In this document: one piece after another, positions 25,327-35,765 of the stretch
Layout: every line of letters begins with the position of its first letter
Position numbering within the stretch: the first letter of the stretch is position 1
Source of the DNA: Dyella sp. 2HG41-7
GTDB lineage: Bacteria > Pseudomonadota > Gammaproteobacteria > Xanthomonadales > Rhodanobacteraceae
NCBI RefSeq assembly: GCF_021390675.1
Contig: NZ_JAJEJV010000004.1
Location: forward strand, 3,844,001-3,908,000
Direction of reading: 5' to 3'
DNA length: 64,000 nucleotides
The notes under the pieces: model-generated
Database searches by the model: none
What the model was told of the DNA's origin: nothing
What the model saw: the letters and a program-made list of their open reading frames with translations, nothing else
Translations under genes and position numbers: made by a program

Positions 25327-27318
25327 TCAGGCTCCCACGCGGGCCGCTTCGACGCGATTTATTTCATCAGCGGGTATGTAGTAATCGCGGTCGTAGTTGA
25401 AGGTGTGGTGGATGCCCACCGCAAGCAGCGCCACGAACGACACCGCCGCCAGCAGCCACATGTACCAGACCATCGCGAAGCCGAAGATAAAACTCAGCAC
25501 GGCGAGGTAAACGCCCGTGCCGGTGTTTTTCGGCATATGGATCGGCAGAAAACCTTGCGTCGGTCTACGCCAATGACTCTGCTTCATCTGCCACCACGTA
25601 TCCACGTCGTGCACGATCGGCGTAAACGCGAAGTTGTACGGCGGCGGCGGCGAAGACGTGGACCATTCCAGCGTACGCCCATGCCAGATATCGCCCGTGT
25701 CATCGCGCAATTGATCGCGACGCATGATGCTCACGGCAATCTGCACGATCATCGCGGCAATGCCGATCAAAATCAGCACCGCACCGAACGCGGCCAATTC
25801 GAACCAGATCTGCAGCGATGGATCGTCGAAATGGCGAAGGCGACGCGTTACGCCCATCAATCCCAACAGATATAGCGGCATAAAGGCAAAGTAGAAGCCC
25901 GCCACCCAGAACCAGAACGACACCTTGCCCCAGAACGCATCGAGTCGAAAACCGAACGCTTTCGGGAACCAGTAATTGACGCCGGCGAACATGCCGAACA
26001 ACACGCCGCCGATAATCACGTTATGGAAGTGCGCGATGAGGAAAAGGCTGTTATGCAGCGCGAAATCCGCCGGCGGCACCGCCAGCAATACGCCGGTCAT
26101 GCCACCGATCGCGAAGGTCACGATAAACGCCACCACCCAGAGCATCGGCACGTCGAACACAATGCGCCCGCGGTACATGGTGAACATCCAGTTGAAAATC
26201 TTCGCTCCGGTTGGAATGGAGATGATCATCGTGGTGATGCCGAAGAACGAGTTGACGCTCGCGCCCGACCCCATGGTAAAGAAGTGGTGCAACCACACCA
26301 GATAGGAAAGCACCGTAATCACCACCGTGGCATACACCATCGACGCATAGCCGAACAGACGCTTGCGCGAGAACGTGGAGGTGACTTCGGAAAACACGCC
26401 GAATGCCGGCAACACCAGGATGTACACCTCCGGGTGTCCCCACACCCAGATGAGGTTGACGTACATCATGTAGTTGCCGCCAAGCTCGTTGGTAAAGAAA
26501 TGCGTGCCGGCGTAACGATCCAGCGTCAGCAGCGCGAGCGTGGCGGTGAGCACCGGAAACGCCGCGACGATCAGCACGTTCGCGCACAACGCGGTCCAGG
26601 TGAAAATCGGCATCCGCATCATGGTCATACCGGGCGCACGCATCTTGACGATGGTGGCGAGCATGTTGATGCCTGAGAGGGTGGTGCCGACGCCTGCGAT
26701 CTGCAGCCCCCATATCCAGTAATCCACCCCGCTATCGGGACTGGTCGCGATTTCCGACAACGGCGGATACGCCAGCCAGCCGGTGCGCGCAAATGAACCG
26801 ATAAACAGCGACGCCATGATCAAGATGGCGCCAGCCACGGTCATCCAGTAGCTGAAGTTGTTGAGGAATGGAAACGCCACGTCGCGCGAACCGATCTGCA
26901 ACGGCATCACGAAATTGATCAGGCCGGTGATAAACGGCATGGCGACGAAAAAGATCATGATCGTGCCGTGCGCGGTGAAGATCTGATCGTAGTGCGCCGC
27001 CGGCAAATAGCCTTCGTGCGGACCGAATGCCACGGCTTGTTGCGCTCGCATCATCAAGGCGTCGGCGAAACCGCGCAGCAGCATCACCAGCGCCAGCACG
27101 ATATACATGATGCCGATCTTTTTGTGGTCCACGCTGGTGAACCACTCGCGCCAGAGATAACCCCACTTGCCGTAATACGTGGTCAGACCGAGCACCGCGA
27201 TGCCGCCGATCGCTACGCCGATAAACGTGAAGATCAGAATCGGCTCGTGATACGGAATGGCGTCAAGCGTCAGACGTCCAAAAATCAGCTTGGTGAGATC
27301 GGGATGTTGATAAGTCAT
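25327..27318 (-). CDS. cyoB: Cytochrome o ubiquinol oxidase subunit I
   Basis: Catalytic subunit carrying haem b, haem o3 and CuB; oxidises ubiquinol and pumps protons. 663 residues from ATG 27318, the same length as E. coli CyoB, so this start is preferred over one 17 codons upstream. [13 protein letters not shown], the proton-channel region [13 protein letters not shown] with the His-Tyr crosslink pair, WLHHFFTMG with the two CuB His, and [11 protein letters not shown] with the haem-binding His are all intact. Nineteen bases separate it from cyoA. No cyoE (haem O synthase) follows in the operon, so that enzyme must be encoded elsewhere. Confidence 0.97.
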   Translation of the reverse strand: MTYQHPDLTKLIFGRLTLDAIPYHEPILIFTFIGVAIGGIAVLGLTTYYGKWGYLWREWFTSVDHKKIGIMYIVLALVMLLRGFADALMMRAQQAVAFGPHEGYLPAAHYDQIFTAHGTIMIFFVAMPFITGLINFVMPLQIGSRDVAFPFLNNFSYWMTVAGAILIMASLFIGSFARTGWLAYPPLSEIATSPDSGVDYWIWGLQIAGVGTTLSGINMLATIVKMRAPGMTMMRMPIFTWTALCANVLIVAAFPVLTATLALLTLDRYAGTHFFTNELGGNYMMYVNLIWVWGHPEVYILVLPAFGVFSEVTSTFSRKRLFGYASMVYATVVITVLSYLVWLHHFFTMGSGASVNSFFGITTMIISIPTGAKIFNWMFTMYRGRIVFDVPMLWVVAFIVTFAIGGMTGVLLAVPPADFALHNSLFLIAHFHNVIIGGVLFGMFAGVNYWFPKAFGFRLDAFWGKVSFWFWVAGFYFAFMPLYLLGLMGVTRRLRHFDDPSLQIWFELAAFGAVLILIGIAAMIVQIAVSIMRRDQLRDDTGDIWHGRTLEWSTSSPPPPYNFAFTPIVHDVDTWWQMKQSHWRRPTQGFLPIHMPKNTGTGVYLAVLSFIFGFAMVWYMWLLAAVSFVALLAVGIHHTFNYDRDYYIPADEINRVEAARVGA

Positions 27319-27337
27319 CGCGGCACCGGGCTTGAAT

Positions 27338-28309
27338 TCACTGTGGATGAGCCATCGGCATCGCCGCATGGCTTTCGGATGTCGCAGACGTTTCGCCGCC
27401 CTCGCCAGACTCCGGCACGCGAAGCATGTTCATGCAATCGGGACCGGGATGCACGCAGCGGTTGAGAATCGATTGGAAAAGCTCGGGCGCCACGCTGCCG
27501 TAATAACGCACAGGCTCTTGCTGACTAGGCGCTTCCAACTTGGCGTACGTCTCGTGATCGAGCGTGCCAACGCCCTGGGCTTTGGCCTTGGCGATCCACT
27601 TGGCGAAATCGTCGTCGCTCATGCCGTGGAACGTGAAGTTCATGTACGAGAAACCCGCGCCGCTGTAATTGGCGGAAAAGCCCCAGTAGTCGCCGGGCTT
27701 GTTGATCACCGCATGCAGCGTAGTCTGCATGCCCGGCATCGCGTAGATCTGTCCGGCCAATGCGGGCACAAAGAAGGAATTCATCACCGTTGACGCGGTG
27801 AGATTGAAATGTATCGGCCGATTCACCGGCGCCGCCAATTCGTTCACCACTGCGACGTTTTGCTCGGGATAGATAAACAGCCACTTCCAGTCGAGCGCGA
27901 CCACATCGACTTCCAGCGGCTTCACATCGGCCGGCACCACCTGTCCGTGCGACAAGCGATCGAGCGGACGATACGGATCGAGTTTGTGCGTGCTCACCCA
28001 GGTGACGGCGCCCAACGCGATGATGATCAGCAGCGGTGCGGACCAGATCATCAACTCCACGATGGTGGAGTGATCCCAATCCGGATCGTAAGGCGCTTTC
28101 TCGTTCGACGCTCGATACCGCCACGCGAATACGAACGTGGCCACGATCACCGGCACCACGATGATCAGCATCAAAATCAACGCGATGATGATGAGATCGC
28201 GCTGCTGTAGCGCGACGTCGCCGGACGGCGACATCAGCACCGTGTGGCAGCCCGTCAACGCCAGGGCAACGGCTAGCAGTAGCAGTCCGCGGAGAGCCTT
28301 CATGGACAT
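27338..28309 (-). CDS. cyoA: Cytochrome o ubiquinol oxidase subunit II
   Basis: Subunit II lipoprotein of the bo3 oxidase, 323 residues from ATG 28309 (ATG 28303 is equally possible and removes two residues). The lipobox VALALTGCH places the lipidated Cys about residue 20. Two helices follow ([22 protein letters not shown] and the [19 protein letters not shown] segment), then the periplasmic cupredoxin domain with [29 protein letters not shown] and a C-terminal COX-aromatic-rich region. CuA ligands are missing, as expected for a quinol oxidase. First gene of cyoABCD. Confidence 0.96.
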   Translation of the reverse strand: MSMKALRGLLLLAVALALTGCHTVLMSPSGDVALQQRDLIIIALILMLIIVVPVIVATFVFAWRYRASNEKAPYDPDWDHSTIVELMIWSAPLLIIIALGAVTWVSTHKLDPYRPLDRLSHGQVVPADVKPLEVDVVALDWKWLFIYPEQNVAVVNELAAPVNRPIHFNLTASTVMNSFFVPALAGQIYAMPGMQTTLHAVINKPGDYWGFSANYSGAGFSYMNFTFHGMSDDDFAKWIAKAKAQGVGTLDHETYAKLEAPSQQEPVRYYGSVAPELFQSILNRCVHPGPDCMNMLRVPESGEGGETSATSESHAAMPMAHPQ

Positions 28310-28695
28310 AACCGACGACGCAACCAAGAGGGAAGAGGTACTACTGTGTTCACAAGGTACGCCGATCAGCAGGCGATGCGCAAATGGTTCGGGCGCATTT
28401 GGACGCATCTTGCGACATTTCGCCCTGCGGAAATCTGGTTGTCATGTCTATGTGTAGAGACCACATGCGCTCCCACTCCTTCGGGGGAGGTTGGCGAGGA
28501 CAAGACTTGTCATGATGCGGATCGGTGCGCAACCACGGCATGAAATGCTTGTGTTCGTAACGTCTCTTTAAAGTTTGACGCGCACCCAAGCCCCTCTTTC
28601 CGCTCGGGACCGTGGGCCGATATGCCGCACGCCCTAGCCTTCGCGGCGCGACGGTGCCATGCTGTACGCGCCGCACCCTTATCCGAGTAACGACG
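28310..28695. other. 386-bp divergent intergenic region, no supported gene
   Basis: Lies between cyoA (minus) and the MFS gene (plus) and must hold both promoters. Open frames here have no ribosome binding site, no recognisable product and atypical composition. A GC hairpin around 28470-28490 was seen; no FNR/ArcA/OxyR-type box could be placed with confidence. Confidence 0.5.
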
Positions 28696-30027
28696 ATGTC
28701 CAGTACGTTTCAGGATCAGCGCGAACCCGCCGGCTTTTCCCCGGAAGATCTTGGGCGTATTCATGCCCATGCCAAACTCGCCCCTGGCGAAATCGCCGTC
28801 GGGGTGATCGTCGGGCGAACGTCCGAGTACTTCGACTTCTTCGTGTTCGGCATCGCCTGCGTCATGGTGTTTCCGTCGGTGTTCTTTCCGTTCGAAAGCC
28901 GACTGGACGGCATGCTGCTGTCGTTCGCGATTTTCTCGCTGGCGTTTATCGCGCGCCCGCTCGGCACCACGCTGTTTATGGCGTTTCAGCGTCGCTGGAG
29001 CCGCGGCACCAAGCTGACCATCGCGTTGTTTCTGTTGGGCAGCGCCACGGCGGGCATGGCGTTTCTGCCCGAATACAACACCATCGGCGGCTGGGCGATC
29101 GGCCTGTTGACGTTCTTCCGATTCCTGCAAGGTCTTGCATTGGGCGGCTCGTGGGATGGCCTTCCTTCGCTGCTCGCGCTGAACACGCCGCCGCAGCGTC
29201 GCGGCTGGTACGCGATGCTCGGTCAGCTCAGTGCACCGATCGGCTTCATCATCGCCGCGGGCCTGTTCCTGTTTTTGCATACGCAATTGGCGACTGACGA
29301 TTTTCTGCAATGGGGTTGGCGTTATCCGTTCTATGTCGCCTTCACCATCAATGTCGTGGCGTTGTTCGCACGCTTGCGCCTGGTCGTGACGGAGGAATAC
29401 ACGCTGGCGATGGAAGAGCGCGAACTGGCGCCGATCGGCATTTTCCAAATGCTGAAGCTGCAGGGTTACAACATTTTCGTCGGCGCGTTCGCGGCGTTGG
29501 CGAGCTATGCGCTGTTCCACCTGGTGTCGATCTTTCCGCTCTCGTGGATTTCGCTCGGCACCACGCAATCGATCAATTCGGTGTTGGGGGTACAGATCGT
29601 CGGCGCGCTGGTCGGCATTCTCGGCATCGTGGCGTCCGGCATGATCGCCGACCGCATCGGCCGACGCACGATGTTGGGCACGGCGGCCGCGCTGATCGGC
29701 GTGTTCGCGCTGTTCACGCCATGGCTGCTGGACGGTAGCGCAGCCGCCCAGGACGCCTTTATCATCATCGGCTTTGGTTTGCTGGGACTGTCGTACGGAC
29801 AGGCGGCCGGCAGCGTGACGTCGAACTTCGATATCCGTCTGCGCTACACGGGCGCCGCATTGACGTCCGATTTCGCGTGGTTGATCGGCGCCGCCTTCGC
29901 GCCCTTGGTCGCGCTGGGCTTGTCGACGCGATTCGGCCTGGCGGCGGTGAGTTTGTATCTTCTGTCCGGCGTGGCCTGCACGCTGCTGGCGTTGCGCGTC
30001 AACAAGGCGTTGGCCGAACGCGAATAG
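28696..30027 (+). CDS. MFS transporter, metabolite:H+ symporter-like
   Basis: 443-residue transporter with about 12 membrane helices. The N-terminus [25 protein letters not shown] matches the metabolite:proton symporter (MHS) group, as does the [22 protein letters not shown] loop 2-3 motif and [20 protein letters not shown] in helix 5. [14 protein letters not shown] is the second copy of the cytoplasmic loop motif. ATG 28696 was chosen because 28 upstream codons look non-coding. The substrate, probably a carboxylate or sugar acid, is not determinable. A terminator follows. Confidence 0.9.
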   Translation: MSSTFQDQREPAGFSPEDLGRIHAHAKLAPGEIAVGVIVGRTSEYFDFFVFGIACVMVFPSVFFPFESRLDGMLLSFAIFSLAFIARPLGTTLFMAFQRRWSRGTKLTIALFLLGSATAGMAFLPEYNTIGGWAIGLLTFFRFLQGLALGGSWDGLPSLLALNTPPQRRGWYAMLGQLSAPIGFIIAAGLFLFLHTQLATDDFLQWGWRYPFYVAFTINVVALFARLRLVVTEEYTLAMEERELAPIGIFQMLKLQGYNIFVGAFAALASYALFHLVSIFPLSWISLGTTQSINSVLGVQIVGALVGILGIVASGMIADRIGRRTMLGTAAALIGVFALFTPWLLDGSAAAQDAFIIIGFGLLGLSYGQAAGSVTSNFDIRLRYTGAALTSDFAWLIGAAFAPLVALGLSTRFGLAAVSLYLLSGVACTLLALRVNKALAERE

Positions 30028-30043
30028 TTTTCTAGCGGACGCG

Positions 30044-30068
30044 AGCCGCCGCGCATGGCGGCTTTTAA
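30044..30068 (+). terminator. Rho-independent terminator after the MFS gene
   Basis: AGCCGCC (30044-30050), six-base loop, GGCGGCT (30057-30063), then TTTTAA. Position 17 bases after the MFS stop fits. Confidence 0.8.
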
Positions 30069-30244
30069 TGGGGTCGACGCATCCCCACCTCGTGTATTCC
30101 ATCGATCGCCTGGCGCGGGGAAACGCGCGCGGGCTGATCGATAGCTTTGATAAATCACTCCCATCCCAACAATCAATTGGCTCTTTCGATGCGTCCCCCG
30201 TATCGTTGAACGCCTGCCCCTTACTCAACCAACGGAAGATACAG

Positions 30245-30808
30245 ATGTCGTTGATCAACACCGCAGTCAAACCATTCAAGGCCGCCGCATACAAAGATGG
30301 CCAGTTCATCGACGTAACCGACGCAACGCTGAAAGGCAAGTGGTCCGTGATCGTGTTCTATCCGGCCGACTTCACCTTCGTTTGCCCCACCGAGCTGGAA
30401 GACCTGGCCGACCATTACGCTGAATTCCAGAAGCTGGGCGTTGAAATCTACGGCGTGTCCACCGACACCCATTTCGCGCACAAGGCATGGCACGACACCT
30501 CCGACGCCATCAAGAAGGTGAAGTACCCGCTGGTGGGCGATCCGACCGGCACGCTGACCCGCAACTTCGACGTGATGATCGAAGAAGAAGGCCTGGCGCT
30601 GCGCGGCACCTTCGTGATCAATCCGGAAGGCCAGATCAAGCTGTGCGAAATCCACGACAACGGCATCGGCCGCGACGCGTCAGAACTGCTGCGCAAGGTG
30701 AAAGCCGCGCAATACGTCGCCGCGCATCCGGGCGAAGTGTGCCCGGCCAAGTGGAAGGAAGGCGCCGCTACGCTGAAGCCGTCGCTGGATCTGGTCGGCA
30801 AGATCTAA
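30245..30808 (+). CDS. ahpC: Alkyl hydroperoxide reductase subunit C (peroxiredoxin)
   Basis: 187-residue typical 2-Cys peroxiredoxin that reduces hydrogen peroxide, organic peroxides and peroxynitrite in the cytoplasm. Peroxidatic Cys47 lies in [12 protein letters not shown], resolving Cys166 in [14 protein letters not shown]-like [12 protein letters not shown] and the [11 protein letters not shown] segment complete the fold. ATG 30245 has GGAAG at six bases. The reductase ahpF follows after 283 bases that contain two interspersed repeat units, so the two genes may be one operon with an attenuating structure between them. Confidence 0.97.
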   Translation: MSLINTAVKPFKAAAYKDGQFIDVTDATLKGKWSVIVFYPADFTFVCPTELEDLADHYAEFQKLGVEIYGVSTDTHFAHKAWHDTSDAIKKVKYPLVGDPTGTLTRNFDVMIEEEGLALRGTFVINPEGQIKLCEIHDNGIGRDASELLRKVKAAQYVAAHPGEVCPAKWKEGAATLKPSLDLVGKI

Positions 30809-30822
30809 ACACACTGCACTAC

Positions 30823-30904
30823 TCCCTCTCCCCTCCGGGACGCGGGGAGCGGCCATGGATGGCCGCGTTTTGAGGAGCGAGGAAGAGGGCTGGGGTGAGG
30901 GGCC
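30823..30904. repeat. 82-bp interspersed repeat, copy 1
   Basis: 82 bases with the inner palindrome GCGGCCAT-gg-ATGGCCGC. Its reverse complement matches 46319-46400 in 77 of 82 positions. It sits between ahpC and ahpF and contains no start-stop frame of note. Confidence 0.9.
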
Positions 30905-30961
30905 AAGGCTGGCGCAAAAGTTCATCGCAACGTCGCTCTAATTACCCGTAACGCAAGATTG

Positions 30962-31000
30962 CCCCCCTCACCCTAACCCTCTCCCCAAAGGGGAGAGGGA
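30962..31000. repeat. Short repeat related to the 82-bp family
   Basis: CCCCCTCACCCTAACCCTCTCCCC followed by AAAGGGGAGAGGGA: it pairs CCCTCTCCCC (30978-30987 region) with GGGGAGAGGG. It shares both ends of the 82-base element and is in opposite orientation to copy 1, so the two bracket the ahpC-ahpF gap. Confidence 0.7.
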
Positions 31001-31091
31001 ATTATCGGAAACAAGCAGACGCCTCCCCACCCATGTTGTATCGGGTGACGGCGGCGTCTACTCCAAAACACGCCTCGACGGAGACGCAACC

Positions 31092-32687
31092 ATGTTGGAC
31101 AACGATCTCAAATCGCAATTGCAGGCCTATCTCGAACGGGTTGTTCATCCCATCGAGTTGGTTGCCTCGGTCGATGACGGCGCCGCTTCGCAGGAGTTGC
31201 TCGGATTGCTGCGCGATATCGAATCGCTGTCGCCGAAAGTATCGCTGCGCACGAACGGTCATGAGTCGCGCAAGCCGTCCTTCGCGATCAACCGCATCGG
31301 CACGGACGTGAGTGTGCGCTTTGCCGGTATTCCACTCGGACACGAATTCACCTCGCTGGTGCTGGCGCTGCTGCAAGTCGGCGGCCATCCGCCGAAAGCG
31401 GACACGGACGTGATCGAACAAGTGCGCAACCTCGAAGGCGAGTACGTGTTCGAAACCTTTATGTCGCTCAGCTGCCACAGCTGCCCGGATACGGTGCAGG
31501 CGCTGAACCTGATGAGCGTGCTCAACCCGAATATCAAACACATCGCCATCGACGGCTCGCTGTTTCAGGACGAAGTGAACGAACGTCAGGTGATGGCCGT
31601 GCCCACCGTGTTTCTCAACGGCCAACCGTTCGATCAAGGCCGCATGACGATCGAGCAGATCGCTGCGCGCTTGGATAGCAGCGCTGGGCAGCGCGATGCC
31701 GAGAAGCTCAACGCCAAAGCGCCGTTCGACGTGCTGATGGTCGGCGGCGGCCCGGCCGGCGCGGCGGCGGCGATCTATGCCGCACGCAAAGGCATACGCA
31801 CCGGTGTCGCGGCCGAGCGTTTCGGCGGTCAGGTGCTCGACACGATGTCCATCGAAAATTTCATTTCGGTCCCGTACACCGAAGGCCCGAAGCTGGTCGC
31901 ATCGCTGGAACAGCATGTGCGCGAATACGACGTGGATGTGATGAATCTGCAGCGCGCCGAGCAACTGATTCCCGCCGACAAAGCCGGCGGCCTGATCGAG
32001 GTGCGCCTTGCCAGCGGCGCGTCGTTGAAGGCGAAAACGGTGGTGCTTTCCACCGGCGCGCGCTGGCGCAATATGAACGTGCCGGGCGAACAGGAATATC
32101 GCAACAAGGGCGTGACGTATTGCCCGCATTGCGACGGTCCGCTGTTCAAGGGCAAGCGTGTGGCGGTGATCGGCGGCGGCAATTCCGGCGTGGAAGCGGC
32201 GATCGATCTGGCCGGCATCGTTGATCACGTCACGCTGCTGGAATTCGACAGCAAGCTGCGCGCGGACGACGTGCTGCAACGCAAGCTGCGCAGCTTGCCC
32301 AACGTGAAAGTGATCGTCAGTGCGCAAACGACCGAAGTGCTTGGCGACGGCAACAAGGTGACTGGCCTTACCTACACCGACCGCACAAACAGTCAATCGC
32401 AACAGGTCGCGCTGGAAGGCGTGTTCGTGCAAATCGGTTTGTTGCCGAATACCGATTGGCTGAAGGGCACAGTGAAATTGTCGCCGCGCGGCGAGATTGA
32501 AGTGGACGCACGCGGCGAAACCTCGGTACCCGGCGTGTTCGCTGCGGGCGATGTCACCACGACGCCGTTCAAGCAAATCGTGATTGCGATGGGAGAAGGC
32601 GCCAAAGCTTCGCTGAGCGCATTCGATTATTTGATCCGCCTGCCCGTCGACGTGACGGCCGAAGAAACTGAAGAAATGGCCGTCTGA
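31092..32687 (+). CDS. ahpF: Alkyl hydroperoxide reductase subunit F
   Basis: NADH- and FAD-dependent disulfide reductase of AhpC, 531 residues, normal length. Two N-terminal thioredoxin-like folds (1 to about 195) hold CHSC (Cys128/131). The FAD domain starts at [16 protein letters not shown] (about 217) and the redox centre CPHC is Cys344/347. The NADH site follows ([12 protein letters not shown]) and [15 protein letters not shown] closes the FAD domain. ATG 31092 with GGAG nine bases upstream. A strong terminator follows. Confidence 0.97.
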   Translation: MLDNDLKSQLQAYLERVVHPIELVASVDDGAASQELLGLLRDIESLSPKVSLRTNGHESRKPSFAINRIGTDVSVRFAGIPLGHEFTSLVLALLQVGGHPPKADTDVIEQVRNLEGEYVFETFMSLSCHSCPDTVQALNLMSVLNPNIKHIAIDGSLFQDEVNERQVMAVPTVFLNGQPFDQGRMTIEQIAARLDSSAGQRDAEKLNAKAPFDVLMVGGGPAGAAAAIYAARKGIRTGVAAERFGGQVLDTMSIENFISVPYTEGPKLVASLEQHVREYDVDVMNLQRAEQLIPADKAGGLIEVRLASGASLKAKTVVLSTGARWRNMNVPGEQEYRNKGVTYCPHCDGPLFKGKRVAVIGGGNSGVEAAIDLAGIVDHVTLLEFDSKLRADDVLQRKLRSLPNVKVIVSAQTTEVLGDGNKVTGLTYTDRTNSQSQQVALEGVFVQIGLLPNTDWLKGTVKLSPRGEIEVDARGETSVPGVFAAGDVTTTPFKQIVIAMGEGAKASLSAFDYLIRLPVDVTAEETEEMAV

Positions 32688-32730
32688 GCCATCGAAGCTT
32701 CCCCTGCATAGCGAAGTTGCTCTGACTTTT

Positions 32731-32769
32731 CCCTCCCCTGCGACCCGCACGGGAGGGTTTCTTTTGTTT
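32731..32769 (+). terminator. Terminator after ahpF
   Basis: CCCTCCC (32731-32737) pairs with GGGAGGG (32751-32757); a second stem TGCG/CGCA lies inside, with one mismatched pair between. T-rich tail tttcttttgttt follows. Confidence 0.88.
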
Positions 32770-32900
32770 GTCGGCGAACGATGCCAACGAGCACGGTGGT
32801 CGACCATCGACCTTTGATTTCTAAGCAAAGCGGTCCGCGACAGGCCCGCGGTAGTTGTGCTCAACTACCGCCGCTCGCATTCCACCCGGAGAGGACCACC

Positions 32901-33395
32901 ATGCAAAAGCTCGTCCCCATCGTAGCCGTGGCGTTATGGCTTGCCGCTCCCGCCCACGCGCAAGACGTGACTCGCTACAAACTCCCCAACAACAGCACGT
33001 TCCCGATTTCCGCCGCCGTCGAAGTGCCCAGCGGCAAATCCACGGTTTACCTCAGCGGCATGGTGCCGCCCGTCGTCGACGCCAAAGCGCCGAAGGATTC
33101 GATTGCCGCCTACGGCGACACCAAAACGCAGACCATCGGCGCGCTCACCGCGATCCAGAAACAACTGCAAAGCATGCACCTGGATATGGGCGATATCGTC
33201 AAGATGCACGTCTTTCTGGTTGGCGATGAAAGCCATGGCGGGCGCATGGATTTTGCCGGCTTTATGGCCGGCTATACGCAGTTTTTCGGCACCAAGGATC
33301 AACCCAAGCTGCCTGCGCGCTCGGCCGTCCAGGTTGCGGGACTCGCCAATCCGGGATTTCGCGTCGAAATCGAAGTCACGGCCGTTCGGCCGTAA
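32901..33395 (+). CDS. Exported RidA/YjgF-family protein
   Basis: 164 residues from ATG 32901 (GGAGAGG seven bases upstream). Residues 1-20 are a clear signal peptide (LVPIVAVALWLAAPAHA, cleavage before QDV). The mature part is the reactive-intermediate/imine deaminase fold: VYLSGMVPPV, TKTQTIGALTAIQKQL, MDMGDIVKMHVFLVGD in pattern, and GFRVEIEVTAVRP, with the conserved Arg of the active site. Cytosolic RidA removes enamines from dehydratases; a periplasmic role is not established, so the substrate is unknown. It is followed by a hairpin shared with convergent hemD. Confidence 0.88.
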   Translation: MQKLVPIVAVALWLAAPAHAQDVTRYKLPNNSTFPISAAVEVPSGKSTVYLSGMVPPVVDAKAPKDSIAAYGDTKTQTIGALTAIQKQLQSMHLDMGDIVKMHVFLVGDESHGGRMDFAGFMAGYTQFFGTKDQPKLPARSAVQVAGLANPGFRVEIEVTAVRP

Positions 33396-33408
33396 CCGTG
33401 CATGCGTT

Positions 33409-33443
33409 GATCCAGACCGCGCGTCCATCGCGCCGTCTGGGTC
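33409..33443. terminator. Hairpin between convergent ridA-like gene and hemD
   Basis: GATCCAGAC (33409-33417) and GTCTGGGTC (33435-33443) pair with one wobble, then GCGCG/CGCGC inside a mismatch, loop TCCAT. There is no T-run, so termination efficiency is uncertain. It overlaps the end of hemD. Confidence 0.45.
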
Positions 33444-34281
33444 ACGCACCCAATTTTTCGATCAACGCCTGCGTGAGCGGCTTCAAGTAATAGTTGTCCG
33501 TGGGAATCACTTGTGACGTCACGCCATGCGCGCTCAGTGCATCGGCCACCAATGGACCGACAGCGGCAACGACGGTTCGCTTCAATGCTTCTTCAAGCAG
33601 TTCCACATGCTGGAACGCATCGGCCACACGAAACAAACGCTCGACCTGCTGCAAACTGGTAAAGGCGATCGCATCGATGCGTCCTTGATGCATGACCTCG
33701 ATCAAGGCAAGCACATCCGCATCCGCGGCGGCATCGGCGTAGATGTAAGGCGCAACCGGCAACGCCTTCGCGCCCGCGACGGCGAGATAATCCATCAAAG
33801 GTGCGTTGGGATCGCTGCCGTAAAGCTGCACACCGACGCGACGTCCTTTCAGATCGAGCGTCTGAAGCAGAGCGATGATTCCTGCCGTGGTGGCAGGATC
33901 GGCAACAAGCGTTGCCTTCAGGCCAAGCTCGCGCAGCACGCGTCCCGGCTTGGGGCCGCGCGCGATGATGCGCACGTCAGCAAGACGCGCAACAAACGGT
34001 TCGCGCAGTTCCGGCACGCGATGCTCGATCAGATCGAGCAAGCGACGCAATCCCTCGCCGGTAAACAAAACCAGATCGTCGCAACCGCCTGAGCAGAAAG
34101 TGTGAAGCCACGTCAGGATGGGACCCGGCTCGGGCGCGTCGCGAATATCGATCAACGGACAACGCATCACCGTAGCGCCACGTCGTTCGAGCAGCGCGGT
34201 GAACACATTCAGTTCGCGCGACTCCGAAATGGCGATGCAGCGCCCCTGCAATGGAAGACCCGGCCCGACCGGTTCAATCAT
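33442..34281 (-). CDS. hemD: Uroporphyrinogen-III synthase
   Basis: 279 residues. Closes hydroxymethylbilane to uroporphyrinogen III, the precursor of both haem and siroheme. Sequence identity in this family is low; the evidence is the two-domain pattern [31 protein letters not shown] at the start, [39 protein letters not shown] and the [28 protein letters not shown] end. ATG 34281 overlaps the cysG stop by eight bases. Last gene of the nitrate operon; located beside cysG it probably serves siroheme supply. Confidence 0.87.
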   Translation of the reverse strand: MIEPVGPGLPLQGRCIAISESRELNVFTALLERRGATVMRCPLIDIRDAPEPGPILTWLHTFCSGGCDDLVLFTGEGLRRLLDLIEHRVPELREPFVARLADVRIIARGPKPGRVLRELGLKATLVADPATTAGIIALLQTLDLKGRRVGVQLYGSDPNAPLMDYLAVAGAKALPVAPYIYADAAADADVLALIEVMHQGRIDAIAFTSLQQVERLFRVADAFQHVELLEEALKRTVVAAVGPLVADALSAHGVTSQVIPTDNYYLKPLTQALIEKLGA

Positions 34282-35722
34282 GCGCGCAAACCTCCATCGG
34301 CGTGGACGCAAGATCGTCTCTCACCTCTATAGCGGGAGACGATACGCCAAACCAATGATAGTCGTTCGCCATAGCCGCCACCTCCCCGACGACAAGCAGC
34401 GCCGGGGTGCGAATATCGTGCAGTTTCGCGCGCGTCGGAAGCTCATACAACGCGCCCGTCACCACGCGCTGCTGCGGCAGCGTACCGCTTTCGACGATGG
34501 CGAAGGGCGTATCGGGATGGCGACCGTGTTCGAGCAATCGCTGCGTGAAAATACCCAATGTCGCCACGCCCATATAGACGGCCAACGTCTGATGCGCCTG
34601 CGACAGTGCGGGCCAATCGAGGGCGTCCAGCGATTCTTTGCCGTGACCGGTGAGCAGATGCAAGGATTGCGCATGATCGCGATGCGTCAGCGGGATGCCA
34701 GCGTAGGCAGCGCACGCCACGGCGGCGGTGATGCCTGGCACAATCTCGCAGGCAATGCCGTGTCGGTGCAAAAATTCCATTTCTTCGCCGCCTCGCCCGA
34801 ATACAAACGGATCGCCGCCTTTCAGTCGCACAACGCGGCGCCCCGCTTGCGCATGCTCAAGTAGAAGCTGATGAATCCGCTCCTGTTGCGTATGGCGTCC
34901 ACCGCAACGCTTACCCACGTCGATGCGCTCGGCATCGCGTCGCGCCAGCGAAAGGATCGCTTCGCTGACAAGTTGATCGTGAAGAATCACGTCGGCTTGG
35001 TTGAGTGCGCGCAATCCGCGCAGCGTGAGCAGTCCGGGATCGCCGGGCCCGGCCCCGACCAGCGTCACCGAGCCTTTTTCCGGCGTGGATGGTTTCGCGC
35101 TCAAGGCGTCAAGCAAAACACGCTCGGCTTCCTCGGGCTGCGCATTGCGCAGCAGTGCCATCACAGGTCCGTCGTGCAACCAGTCGTAGAACGCGCGGCG
35201 CTCGCTCATATCCGACCATCGCCGCGTGATCCGCGCGCGATGTCGCTGGGCCAACGCCGTCAGCGGACCTAATGCATGATCAAGCTCGGACTCTAGCGTT
35301 TCGCGCACGCGCCGCGCCACGACCGGCGCCGCGCCACCGGTGGAGATGGCGACCGTCAAGGGTGAGCGATCCACCACCGCCGGCACCTGAAAACGCGAGA
35401 GCGCCGGATCGTCCACCACGTTCGCCAAGATGCGCCGCGCGTGCGCGCACGCAGCGACCTGAACATTGAGTTCACGATCGTTCGTCGCTGCAATGACGAG
35501 CCATATATCGTCGAGCCAAGTTGTATCAAAAGGCTCAAGGATCGGTTCGATGCGCCCGGCGCTCGCCCACTGCGTCAGCGTATCGGTGAATTGCAACGCC
35601 CCGACGCGCACCTTCGCACCAGCCGTAAGAAGCGCCGCGACCTTGCGTTCCGCAACGTGACCGCCACCCACCACCAGCACGGGCAGGTCAGTCAAATCCG
35701 CAAAGAGTGGATAGAGACTCAT
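34274..35722 (-). CDS. cysG: Siroheme synthase (trifunctional)
   Basis: 482 residues. Converts uroporphyrinogen III to siroheme: two SAM-dependent methylations, NAD-dependent oxidation and ferrochelation. The N-terminal precorrin-2 dehydrogenase/ferrochelatase domain begins at once ([31 protein letters not shown]) and runs to about residue 200. The methyltransferase domain has [36 protein letters not shown] and [23 protein letters not shown] 35722 was preferred over an upstream start 25 codons earlier that would overlap nasA. Siroheme is the prosthetic group of NirB, which explains its operon place. Confidence 0.95.
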   Translation of the reverse strand: MSLYPLFADLTDLPVLVVGGGHVAERKVAALLTAGAKVRVGALQFTDTLTQWASAGRIEPILEPFDTTWLDDIWLVIAATNDRELNVQVAACAHARRILANVVDDPALSRFQVPAVVDRSPLTVAISTGGAAPVVARRVRETLESELDHALGPLTALAQRHRARITRRWSDMSERRAFYDWLHDGPVMALLRNAQPEEAERVLLDALSAKPSTPEKGSVTLVGAGPGDPGLLTLRGLRALNQADVILHDQLVSEAILSLARRDAERIDVGKRCGGRHTQQERIHQLLLEHAQAGRRVVRLKGGDPFVFGRGGEEMEFLHRHGIACEIVPGITAAVACAAYAGIPLTHRDHAQSLHLLTGHGKESLDALDWPALSQAHQTLAVYMGVATLGIFTQRLLEHGRHPDTPFAIVESGTLPQQRVVTGALYELPTRAKLHDIRTPALLVVGEVAAMANDYHWFGVSSPAIEVRDDLASTPMEVCAHD

Positions 35723-35765
35723 GGTGTTTCCTCGATACGCAGGCTTGTGCGCCCAGCAGTTACTT

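Noticed and set aside
30069-30244. OxyR site upstream of ahpC
   Set aside because: Some ATAG/GATA-like bases are spaced irregularly; no consensus-level match.
28510-30339. 609-codon minus-strand frame over the MFS transporter
   Set aside because: Arg/Gln/Asp-rich antisense composition with no domain; the plus strand has a 12-helix transporter.
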